A stretch of 64,000 nucleotides of DNA from Caulobacter vibrioides (lineage in GTDB: Bacteria > Pseudomonadota > Alphaproteobacteria > Caulobacterales > Caulobacteraceae): assembly GCA_001449105.1 (NCBI GenBank), contig LNIY01000106.1, forward strand, positions 78,936 to 142,935, read 5' to 3'. The translations under genes and the position numbers were made by a program. Positions 9,081 to 15,925 of the stretch are shown piece after piece. Numbering within the stretch: position 1 is the first letter of the stretch; every line of letters starts with the position of its first letter. Under the pieces are notes generated by a model. It saw only the letters and a list, made by a program, of their open reading frames with translations, was not told where the DNA came from and ran no database searches.

Positions 9081-10396
9081 CAGGCCGCCTTCAGCTGCAG
9101 GCGCTGGATCTTCCCGACGATCAGGAAATAGGCCAGCACGGCGATCAGGCAGTGGGCGCCGACGAAGATCAACGCGCCGTCGAACGAGCCTGTGGCCTGG
9201 ACGATGTAGCCGATGACGATCGGGGTCACGATGCCGGCCGTGTTGCCGAAGGTGTTGAAGACCCCGCCGGTCACCCCGGCCATCTCCTTGGGCGAGGTGT
9301 CCGACACCACCGCCCAGCCCAGCGACGCCACGCCCTTGCCGAAGAAGGCCGCGGCCATGATCACGATGACCAGCCACTCCTGCTCGACGTAGTTGCAGAT
9401 GACGATGCAGGTGGCCAGGATCATGCCCAGCAGCAGCGGCGTCTTGCGGGCGATGTCGAGGTTGCCGGTCTTCTTCAGCAGCTGGTCGGAGATCATCCCG
9501 CCCAGCAGGCCGCCGGCGAAGCCGCACAGGGCCGGCAGGGCGGCGGTGAACCCGGCCTGCAGGATCGACAGCCCCCGCGCCTTGACCAGATAGATCGGAA
9601 ACCACGTGACGAAGAAGTAGGTCAGCACGTTGATGCAGTACTGGCCGATATAGACGCCCAGCAGCATGCGGCTGGTCAGCACCTGCTTGACGTTGGCCCA
9701 GGTGAAGGCCGCGCCCGCATTGGCGGTCTTGTCCTCCATCCGCACCAGGCCGCCGCCGGCCTCGATGTAGTCGAACTCGGCCTTGTTGATCTTCGGATGG
9801 TCGACCGGGCTGTGGATCAGCTTGACGAAGAAGAAGGCCGCGACGATGCCGACCGCGCCCATGACGAAGAACACCGAGCGCCAGCCGAAGTCGTGGGCCA
9901 GCCAGCCCATCAGCGGCGCGAAGGCGACCAGCGAGAAGTACTGGGCCGAGTTGAAGATCGCCGAGGCCGTGCCGCGCTCCGAGCCCGGGAACCAGGCCGC
10001 CACGATGCGGGCGTTGGCAGGGAACGACGGGGCCTCGGCCAGGCCGACCAGGAAGCGCATGAAGAACAGGGCCACGGCGGCGGCCAGGCCCGTGAAGGCG
10101 CCGGAGAAGCCTTGCAGCAGGGTGAAGCTGGACCACAGCACCAGGGCCGCGGTGTAGATTTTCTTGGAGCCGAAGCGGTCGAGCAGCGCCCCGCCGGGGA
10201 TCTGGCCCAGCACGTAGGCCCAGGCGAAGGCCGACATGATGTAGCCCATGGCCACCGGATCCAGGCCCAGCTCCTTGGACGCCGACTGCCCGGCGATCGA
10301 GAAGGTGGCGCGGTCGGCGTAGTTGATCGTCGTGATGATGAAGAGCGTCGCGATGATCAGCCAGCGCACGCGGGTACGCCTGGTGGTGTCGGTCAT
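9080..10396 (-). CDS. gudP: MFS sugar-acid transporter, GudP (glucarate/galactarate) type
   Basis: A 438-aa inner-membrane transporter of the anion:cation symporter family of MFS, with twelve predicted helices. From memory it closely resembles E. coli GudP in stretches such as NYADRATFSIAG, GYIMSAFAWAYVLGQIPGG, LLDRFGSKK, FLVGLAEAPSFPAN, IGQYCINVLTYFF and GVFNTFGNTAGIVTPIVIGY. The likely substrates are glucarate or galactarate taken up with protons, which fits with kdgD in the same locus. It is the first gene of a two-gene minus-strand operon with the 614-aa Tat protein, and is divergent from the TonB receptor gene. The exact sugar acid is inferred. Confidence 0.88.
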   Translation of the reverse strand: MTDTTRRTRVRWLIIATLFIITTINYADRATFSIAGQSASKELGLDPVAMGYIMSAFAWAYVLGQIPGGALLDRFGSKKIYTAALVLWSSFTLLQGFSGAFTGLAAAVALFFMRFLVGLAEAPSFPANARIVAAWFPGSERGTASAIFNSAQYFSLVAFAPLMGWLAHDFGWRSVFFVMGAVGIVAAFFFVKLIHSPVDHPKINKAEFDYIEAGGGLVRMEDKTANAGAAFTWANVKQVLTSRMLLGVYIGQYCINVLTYFFVTWFPIYLVKARGLSILQAGFTAALPALCGFAGGLLGGMISDQLLKKTGNLDIARKTPLLLGMILATCIVICNYVEQEWLVIVIMAAAFFGKGVASLGWAVVSDTSPKEMAGVTGGVFNTFGNTAGIVTPIVIGYIVQATGSFDGALIFVGAHCLIAVLAYFLIVGKIQRLQLKAA

Positions 10397-10736
10397 TGAC
10401 GCTCTCCCATGGTCGCCGCTCTGTCGTCGGCGCTTGAGGGAGGACGCTAGAGGGCGTCGGGGCCAAGGTCTAAGTCAATTCGCCTATGGACCGATCCACG
10501 GGAGACATGGATCGAACCGCGATACGCATCGAAACCCAAGGCTGTCAAAGGATCGCCCGCGCGCGAGACGGTGGGCGCCGTTGCGGAAACCTGTGGATCG
10601 GTGCGCATTGCGCATAGGTCCATACCCGATTGGGATTGGCCCTCTGATCGAACCCGTTCCTATGGTTCAGGCAACGAAGAAGCAGGCTTGGCCGGCTTCC
10701 AAAAGCGGCCCGCGAAGACGGGCATCGGGAGGGACC
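10397..10736. promoter_or_regulatory. Divergent promoter region with inverted repeats between gudP-like gene and TonB receptor
   Basis: A 340-base region carrying both promoters. CTATGGACCGATCCAC (10484-10499) is mirrored by GTGGATCGG (10594-10602) and by GGTCCATA (10617-10624). Between the latter two lies the near-palindrome TGCGCATTGCGCA. The arrangement suggests operator sites of a shared regulator, possibly the locus LysR, but no consensus is known to me. Confidence 0.4.
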
Positions 10737-13523
10737 ATGACGTCCAACAGGAACCCGCGCCTGCGCGCCGTGCTCGGCGCCAGCGCTTCGGCCTTCACCA
10801 TTCTGGCCGCCGGCGCCGCGATGGCCCAGGAGGCCCCGGCGCCCGCGGCCGAACCAGCGTCCGACGAAGTCGAGGCCATCGTCGTCACCGGCTTCCGCGC
10901 CAGCCTGCAGAGCGCCATCAACCTCAAGCGCAACGAAAGCGGCGTGGTCGACGCCATCAAGGCCGAGGACATCGCCCAGTTCCCCGACCTGAACCTGGCG
11001 GAGTCGCTGCAGCGCATCCCCGGCGTGTCGATCTCGCGCATCAACGGCGAAGGCCGCCAGATCACCGTGCGGGGCCTGGGCTCGGAATACACCCGCGTCC
11101 GCATCAACGGCATGGAGGCGATCTCCACCACCGGCGGCACGGCCAACAGCGGCGGCACCAACCGCGGCCGCGGCTTCGACTTCAACGTCTTCGCCTCGGA
11201 TCTCTTCAACAGCATCGCCGTGCGCAAGACCGCCTCGGCCGACGTCGAGGAAGGCTCGCTGGGCGCCACGGTCGACCTGACCACCGCCAAGGCCTTCGAC
11301 AGCGGCAAGCCCCAGCTCGTGCTGTCGGCCGGCGGCAGCTACAACGACCTGTCGCAGAAGACCACGCCGCGCGTCTCGGTGCTGGCCAGCAACGTCTTCT
11401 TCGACGGCAAGGTCGGCGCCCTGCTTTCGGTGGCCTACGAGGAGCGTCACCTGAAGGAGGAAGGCGCCAACATCACCCGCTGGGCCACCGGCGCCAGCAA
11501 CGGCGGCTTCAACAGCGCCTCGACCGTTCCGGGCTACACCATCGCCCAGATCAACAGCAGCAGCCTCTTCGCCCCGCGCATCCCCGGCTATGTCAGCTAC
11601 GACATCGAGTCCAAGCGCCTGGGGATCGCCGGCTCGCTGCAGTACAAGCCCAATGCCGACACCCAGGTCACGCTGGACGCCCTCTACGCCTACCTGGCCG
11701 GCACGCGGAAGGAAGCCCAGCTGCAGGCCATCGGCCTGTCGCGCGCCAACACCGGCAAGCCCCAGACCATCATCCGCGACGGCGTCGTCGAGAACGGCAA
11801 CCTGGTCGCGGCCCGGATGGACAATGTCGATCTGCGCACCCAGGCGGCCTATGACGAGCTGAACACCGAGTTCAAGCAGTTCACCTTGTCGGGCACGCAC
11901 GATTTCAGCGGCAGCCTGCGGGTGGGCATGCTGGCCGGCTATTCGGACTCGACCTTCACCCAGCCGGTCTCGACGATCGTCACCTTCGACCGGGCCAACA
12001 GCGCCAACTACCAGTACGACTTCCGCAAGGGCCGCGCGCCGCAGATCCTGCTGGGCTTCGACCCGACCGATCCGGCCAACTGGGCCTCGACCAACGGCAC
12101 CTCCGAAGTGCGCATCCGCCCGCAGTTCGTCGAGAACCAGTTCTCGACCGCCAAGGTCTATGGCGAGTGGGACCTGAACGACAAACTGCGCCTCAAGGCC
12201 GGCGTGGATTGGCGCAAGTTCGAGTACGACAGCTACGGCCAGTACCGCACCAGTGAAACTGTGGTTCAGACCCTGACCCCGGCCCAGCTGGCCTCGGTGT
12301 CGAAGGTGTTCACCGGCTTTGGCCGCAACATGGACCTGCCGGAGGGCAACTTCACCTCCTGGCTGGTTCCCGACATCGACAAGTACGCCGCCCTGCTGGG
12401 CATCTACAGCAACACCGGCATCTACGCCCTGACCGACACCAACAACTCCAGCGCCCGCGGCCAGTACGGCGCGGTCGAGGAGCAGGACTACGGCGCCTAC
12501 GTCCAGGCCGAGTTCAAGTTCGACGCCTTTGGCCTGCCGTTCCGCGGCGACGCCGGGGTGCGTCGGGTGCACACCAAGCAGGAGTCGGCCGGCTACGCCG
12601 CCGTGGCCGGTGCGATCCAGCGAGTCGACGTCGCCCGCGACTACAACCTGACCCTGCCCTCGTTCAACCTGGCCGCCGACCTCTCCGAGACCGTCGTGGC
12701 CCGCGTCAGCGCCGCCCAGACCATCGCCCGTCCGGGCATCGGGTCGCTGTCGCCCGGCGGCGACGTGGCCGTGCAGGGCGCCAACCGCACCTACAGCTCG
12801 GGCAACCCGTACCTGACCCCCACCAAGTCGGACAACCTGGACTTCTCGCTGGAATGGTACCGCGAGAAGGGCGCGATGATCGCGCTGGGCGTCTTCTACA
12901 AGCGCATCGACACCTTCGTGGCCACCCTGCGCCGCGAGGCCGTCTACAACACCTTGGGCTTGCCGGACTCGCTGCTGACCGGCACCGGCGCGACCACCGA
13001 CCAGGTGTTCCAGGTCACCCAGCCGGTCAACAGCGACGGCGGCGACCTGAAGGGCTTCGAGATCAACGTCCAGCAGCCCTTCACCTTCCTGCCGGGCTTC
13101 TGGAGCAACTTCGGCGTGGTGGCCAACTACACCTACGTCGACTCCAAGATCGAGTACCTGACCTCGACGACGCCGGGCGCCCCGACGGTGAACGCCACCC
13201 TGGTGGGCCTGTCGAAGAACGCCGCCAACCTGACGCTCTACTACGAGACCCCCAAGTGGAGCGTGCGCGGCTCGCTGGCCTATCGCGACGGCTACCTGAC
13301 CCAGGTGCCCGGCAGCGACGGCAACACCGTCCAGGGCACCAACGAGACCCTGAACGTCGACATGCAGGCCAGCTGGAACATCCGCGACAACCTCAAGCTC
13401 TCGATCGAGGGCGTGAACCTGACCGACGAGTTCAACGACCAGTACGTCGGCGATAGCAACCGGCTGAACGTCTACACCCATAGCGGCCGCCAGTTCCTGG
13501 TCGGCCTGCGGTATAACTTCTAG
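10737..13523 (+). CDS. TonB-dependent outer-membrane receptor, carbohydrate type
   Basis: A 928-aa outer-membrane active transporter. A signal peptide ends near AMAQ (residue 27). A TonB-box-like segment EAIVVTGFRASLQSA comes next, then the plug domain (DAIKAEDIAQFPDLNLAESL, RIPGVSISR, ITVRGLG) and a long beta-barrel ending in the terminal aromatic strand (FLVGLRYNF). The VTGFRASL type is typical of sugar-importing receptors in Caulobacter and Xanthomonas. The ATG follows GGGAGGGACC, so a longer in-frame extension starting at 10323 was rejected. It is divergent from the gudP-like operon and probably imports the oligosaccharide or sugar acid used by this locus. Confidence 0.93.
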   Translation: MTSNRNPRLRAVLGASASAFTILAAGAAMAQEAPAPAAEPASDEVEAIVVTGFRASLQSAINLKRNESGVVDAIKAEDIAQFPDLNLAESLQRIPGVSISRINGEGRQITVRGLGSEYTRVRINGMEAISTTGGTANSGGTNRGRGFDFNVFASDLFNSIAVRKTASADVEEGSLGATVDLTTAKAFDSGKPQLVLSAGGSYNDLSQKTTPRVSVLASNVFFDGKVGALLSVAYEERHLKEEGANITRWATGASNGGFNSASTVPGYTIAQINSSSLFAPRIPGYVSYDIESKRLGIAGSLQYKPNADTQVTLDALYAYLAGTRKEAQLQAIGLSRANTGKPQTIIRDGVVENGNLVAARMDNVDLRTQAAYDELNTEFKQFTLSGTHDFSGSLRVGMLAGYSDSTFTQPVSTIVTFDRANSANYQYDFRKGRAPQILLGFDPTDPANWASTNGTSEVRIRPQFVENQFSTAKVYGEWDLNDKLRLKAGVDWRKFEYDSYGQYRTSETVVQTLTPAQLASVSKVFTGFGRNMDLPEGNFTSWLVPDIDKYAALLGIYSNTGIYALTDTNNSSARGQYGAVEEQDYGAYVQAEFKFDAFGLPFRGDAGVRRVHTKQESAGYAAVAGAIQRVDVARDYNLTLPSFNLAADLSETVVARVSAAQTIARPGIGSLSPGGDVAVQGANRTYSSGNPYLTPTKSDNLDFSLEWYREKGAMIALGVFYKRIDTFVATLRREAVYNTLGLPDSLLTGTGATTDQVFQVTQPVNSDGGDLKGFEINVQQPFTFLPGFWSNFGVVANYTYVDSKIEYLTSTTPGAPTVNATLVGLSKNAANLTLYYETPKWSVRGSLAYRDGYLTQVPGSDGNTVQGTNETLNVDMQASWNIRDNLKLSIEGVNLTDEFNDQYVGDSNRLNVYTHSGRQFLVGLRYNF

Positions 13524-13557
13524 GCGCGATCCCTACCTCCCCCCGGCGCCTAGGCAG

Positions 13558-13598
13558 CCCGCGTCGCTCTCCTTCCAGGGCGGCGCGGGTTTTCTTTT
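13558..13598 (+). terminator. Rho-independent terminator after the TonB receptor
   Basis: Stem CCCGCGTCGC (13558-13567) pairs with GCGGCGCGGG (13580-13589), with one G-T pair, followed by TTTTCTTTT. Confidence 0.8.
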
Positions 13599-13630
13599 GG
13601 GGGCCAGATGAGGGTCTGCCCCCTTCCTCC

Positions 13631-13730
13631 GTCCTTCCCCGCGAAGGCGGGGATCCAAACGGCCTCTCCATGTGGAGACGTGGCCGAGCTCTGACCTGCG
13701 GACTCGGCTTGGGTCCCCGCCTTCGCGGGG
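13631..13730. repeat. Palindromic intergenic repeat, family C copy 1
   Basis: The inverted arms are CCCCGCGAAGGCGGGGATCC at the left and GGGTCCCCGCCTTCGCGGGG at the right. A second copy is at 61513-61612. It lies between convergent genes. Confidence 0.85.
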
Positions 13731-13755
13731 ATAAGCGGTTCTAGAAGAGCCCCCC

Positions 13756-14313
13756 TCACCTCGGCATCGTCGTCGCCTGCCTGCGCACCACCCGGCAGCG
13801 GGTCTGGCCGAACTTCGTGGCGCAGAAGCCGGTCTCGTCCGAGCCCTGGCGGATCACCGCCCAGCGGTCGCGGTCGCACAGGCGCCAGGTCTCGCGAAAG
13901 CCGCCCCTGTCGTCATAGGGGAACACCGGCGTATCGCCGTCGGTATAGAACTGGGTCATGCCGGTGAAGCCGCCGAAGCTGGTCTTGCCGTTGACCACGC
14001 CGCAGACCCGGCCCGTCCGCATCATCCACACCCCGCCCAGCTCCAGTTCGCGCGACTGCTTCAGGCGGGCGACGAGGGCGGGATGCACCACCGCCCAGCG
14101 CCGGGCGGCCTCGCGCTCGGCCGGCGCCAGCGCCTCGCCCTTGGCCGGCGGCAGCGCGCCCATGGCCCGCTCGAACCGGATGAAGTCGAAGATCCCGTAG
14201 GCCAGCGCCGCCAGCATCGAGGCGACCATGACGAAACCCAGGATGCGCCAGGCCAGCGCCGCGCGGCGCTTGCGGCCGACATGGGCGTCGGGAACGGGCA
14301 GGACGAAGGACAT
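13756..14313 (-). CDS. Hypothetical single-pass membrane protein, probable BlaI target
   Basis: A 185-aa protein with one membrane segment at about residues 23-45 (AWRILGFVMVASMLAALAYG), a short basic cytoplasmic N-terminus and a periplasmic C-terminal domain with four cysteines that could form disulphides. I recognise no family. The ATG has a good GAGGGGAAG site. A perfect palindrome ATTACACGTGTAAT lies 30 bases upstream, matching the pattern of BlaI/CopY-family operators and placed at the same distance as a related box upstream of the neighbouring blaI-like gene. The BlaI/M56 pair therefore probably controls this gene. Its function is unknown. Confidence 0.7.
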   Translation of the reverse strand: MSFVLPVPDAHVGRKRRAALAWRILGFVMVASMLAALAYGIFDFIRFERAMGALPPAKGEALAPAEREAARRWAVVHPALVARLKQSRELELGGVWMMRTGRVCGVVNGKTSFGGFTGMTQFYTDGDTPVFPYDDRGGFRETWRLCDRDRWAVIRQGSDETGFCATKFGQTRCRVVRRQATTMPR

Positions 14314-14342
14314 GGTGATCTTCCCCTCTGATCGAGAGAAAG

Positions 14343-14356
14343 ATTACACGTGTAAT
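14343..14356. promoter_or_regulatory. BlaI/CopY-type operator, perfect palindrome
   Basis: ATTACACGTGTAAT contains TACAnnTGTA, the core bound by BlaI/MecI/CopY-family repressors, and also fits TTACnnnnGTAA shared with the box at 15858-15869. It sits 30 bases from the ATG of the 185-aa protein. Binding is inferred. Confidence 0.65.
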
Positions 14357-14381
14357 TCTGAAATTCAACCGCCCCTTCGGC

Positions 14382-14523
14382 CGTCATCCCGGCCGCAGCG
14401 AAGCGGAGAGCAGGGACCCAGGGCCGAACGCAGTGCGCTGGCCACCATCGGGCGGACAAAGCCAGCCGCCGCGCCCAGTCCCCTGGGTCCCGGATAAGCC
14501 CTGCGGGCTTTCCGGGATAACGC
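14382..14523. repeat. Palindromic intergenic repeat, family B copy 2
   Basis: This is the inverted counterpart of the element at 7089-7226: CGTCATCCCGG at the left, and CCTGGGTCCCGGATAAGCCC then CTGCGGGCTTTCCGGGATAA at the right. A short direct repeat GCGGTGGGGATGCCCC / GCGGTGGGGGATGCCCC follows directly at 14522-14560. Confidence 0.8.
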
Positions 14524-14560
14524 GGTGGGGATGCCCCGATGACGCGGTGGGGGATGCCCC

Positions 14561-15469
14561 CTACCGCGCCTCCGCGCCTCGCTTCAGCGGCGGCGGGGTG
14601 ACGCCGTCGACGAACAGGCGGGCGCTGGCGCCGGGGATGCGGGTCGAGGGCGGGGCCGGGCCGCGCGGGGCCAGGCTCCAGACGCCCATTACGATCATCA
14701 CCGTCAGCGCCCCCAGGGTGACGGCGGCGGTCAGGCCTTCGTTCGAGACCGGAGCCGGGCCGGCGATGACCCGCACCCGCGACAGCAGCGGATGGCGGCC
14801 GAAGGCGCAGGCCAGCGGCGAGGCGGCCGTGAAGGCGTGGGCCTTCATCAGGGTCTCGGCGTAGCGCTTGCGGGCCTTGGGGTGCAGGGCCACGACGTCG
14901 CCGTCGCAGGCGATCTCCTGGTCCAGACGGGCGACGGCCGCGCCCAGGTGGACGATCGGGTTCAGCCAGCCCAGGGCCTGGCAGGCGGTGATGATCAGGT
15001 TGCCGCGCGGGTCGCCGCGCCGCATGTGGGCGCGCTCGTGGGCCAGGACGAGCTCACGCTCGTCGGCGGTGAAGCGCTGGGCGAAGTCGAACGGGATGAC
15101 CAGGCGCGGGCAGAACACGCCCATGACCGCCGGCCCTTCCAGACCCTGACGGGCGCGTTTGCGGAAGGCCCGCTCCGCCAGGGCGATGAAGCCTGCCAGG
15201 CCGACGACGCCGGCCAGCCAGACGACCAGGAAGGCCACCGCCAGCAGACGCTCGGGCGGCTGCTGGGCCGCGCCGGCGCCCAGGGCGTCCGACAGGCTGG
15301 GGAAGACGCTGGCCAGGGCGGCGGCCGGGGCCAGGCGCCACAGCTTGTAGGCGGCTTCCGAGCCGACCAGGCGGCGCACCGGAACACGCAGGGCCAGCAC
15401 GACCAGCACGCCGACGGCGGCGGCCAGCTGCGCCCGCAGCAGGGTTATGGCCAGCAGTTCAATCAGCAT
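14561..15469 (-). CDS. BlaR1/MecR1-like M56 membrane metallopeptidase
   Basis: A 302-aa integral membrane protein with N-terminal membrane segments (about 5-28 and 75-98), a cytoplasmic zinc-protease region with HERAH at 144-148 preceded by VLA, and a further membrane segment near 255-275. In the known BlaR1/MecR1 systems this domain leads to cleavage of the BlaI/MecI repressor. The C-terminal penicillin-binding sensor domain of BlaR1 is absent (302 residues against roughly 585-600), so the signal is probably not a beta-lactam. The gene overlaps the blaI-like gene by 11 bases and is co-transcribed with it. Confidence 0.85.
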   Translation of the reverse strand: MLIELLAITLLRAQLAAAVGVLVVLALRVPVRRLVGSEAAYKLWRLAPAAALASVFPSLSDALGAGAAQQPPERLLAVAFLVVWLAGVVGLAGFIALAERAFRKRARQGLEGPAVMGVFCPRLVIPFDFAQRFTADERELVLAHERAHMRRGDPRGNLIITACQALGWLNPIVHLGAAVARLDQEIACDGDVVALHPKARKRYAETLMKAHAFTAASPLACAFGRHPLLSRVRVIAGPAPVSNEGLTAAVTLGALTVMIVMGVWSLAPRGPAPPSTRIPGASARLFVDGVTPPPLKRGAEAR

Positions 15470-15827
15470 CGTCCAGCTCCGCGATCAGCTGCTTCAGCTG
15501 CTTGACCTCGTCGGGCGACAGCGAGCGGTGCTTGGCGAAATGGGCGACCAGCGGCGTCAGGCGGCCTTCGAACAGGCGGTCCAGCAGGCCCTGGCTCTCG
15601 GTCTGCAGATATTCGGCGCGGCTGACGATCGGCACGTAGCGGACGCGGCCGTCGATGCGGCGCGACTCAATGGCCTTGCGCTTGAGCAGGCGGTTGATCA
15701 GCGTCTTGACCGTGGCCTCGCCCCAACCCTGCGGGCCGGCGACGGCCTCCAGGATCTCCTCGACGGTCAGGGGGCTCTGGCTCCAGAGCGCTTCCATGAC
15801 GTGGCTTTCGGCGTGGGTGATGCTCAT
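15459..15827 (-). CDS. BlaI/MecI/CopY family repressor
   Basis: A 122-aa winged-helix repressor. The N-terminal half has the family pattern ESHVMEALWSQSPLTVEEI, GEATVKTLINRLLKRKAI and GRVRYVPIVSR; the C-terminal helices form the dimer and protease-target region. It is the first gene of the pair with the M56 peptidase. An operator-like box TTACGCCCGTAA lies 31 bases upstream of the ATG, suggesting autoregulation, and a better palindrome precedes the 185-aa membrane protein gene. The controlled process is unknown. Confidence 0.9.
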   Translation of the reverse strand: MSITHAESHVMEALWSQSPLTVEEILEAVAGPQGWGEATVKTLINRLLKRKAIESRRIDGRVRYVPIVSRAEYLQTESQGLLDRLFEGRLTPLVAHFAKHRSLSPDEVKQLKQLIAELDDAD

Positions 15828-15856
15828 GGCTGTCCGCTGCTCTACTGGCCTGGATG

Positions 15857-15871
15857 ATTACGCCCGTAAAT
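15857..15871. promoter_or_regulatory. BlaI-type operator upstream of blaI
   Basis: ATTACGCCCGTAAAT has TTAC/GTAA half-sites separated by four bases, the same layout as TTACACGTGTAA at 14344-14355 and at nearly the same distance from its ATG. It lies between blaI and the divergent glnE, so occupancy might also affect glnE. Confidence 0.55.
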
Positions 15872-15925
15872 GAAGCCGTCAAGCGGTGCTTGGCGGACGC
15901 GATCGGTCGGTTAAGAGTGCGCGTC

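Noticed and set aside
7236..10466. 1076-codon minus-strand frame suggesting a fusion of transporter and Tat protein
   Set aside because: The upstream half is an out-of-frame reading of the MFS gene; the real Tat protein starts at 9080 with MLSRRHVLAG.
10545..13481. 978-codon minus-strand ORF opposite the TonB receptor
   Set aside because: Antisense artefact of high-GC codon bias; the product is Gly/Val/Ala/Asp-rich low-complexity sequence.
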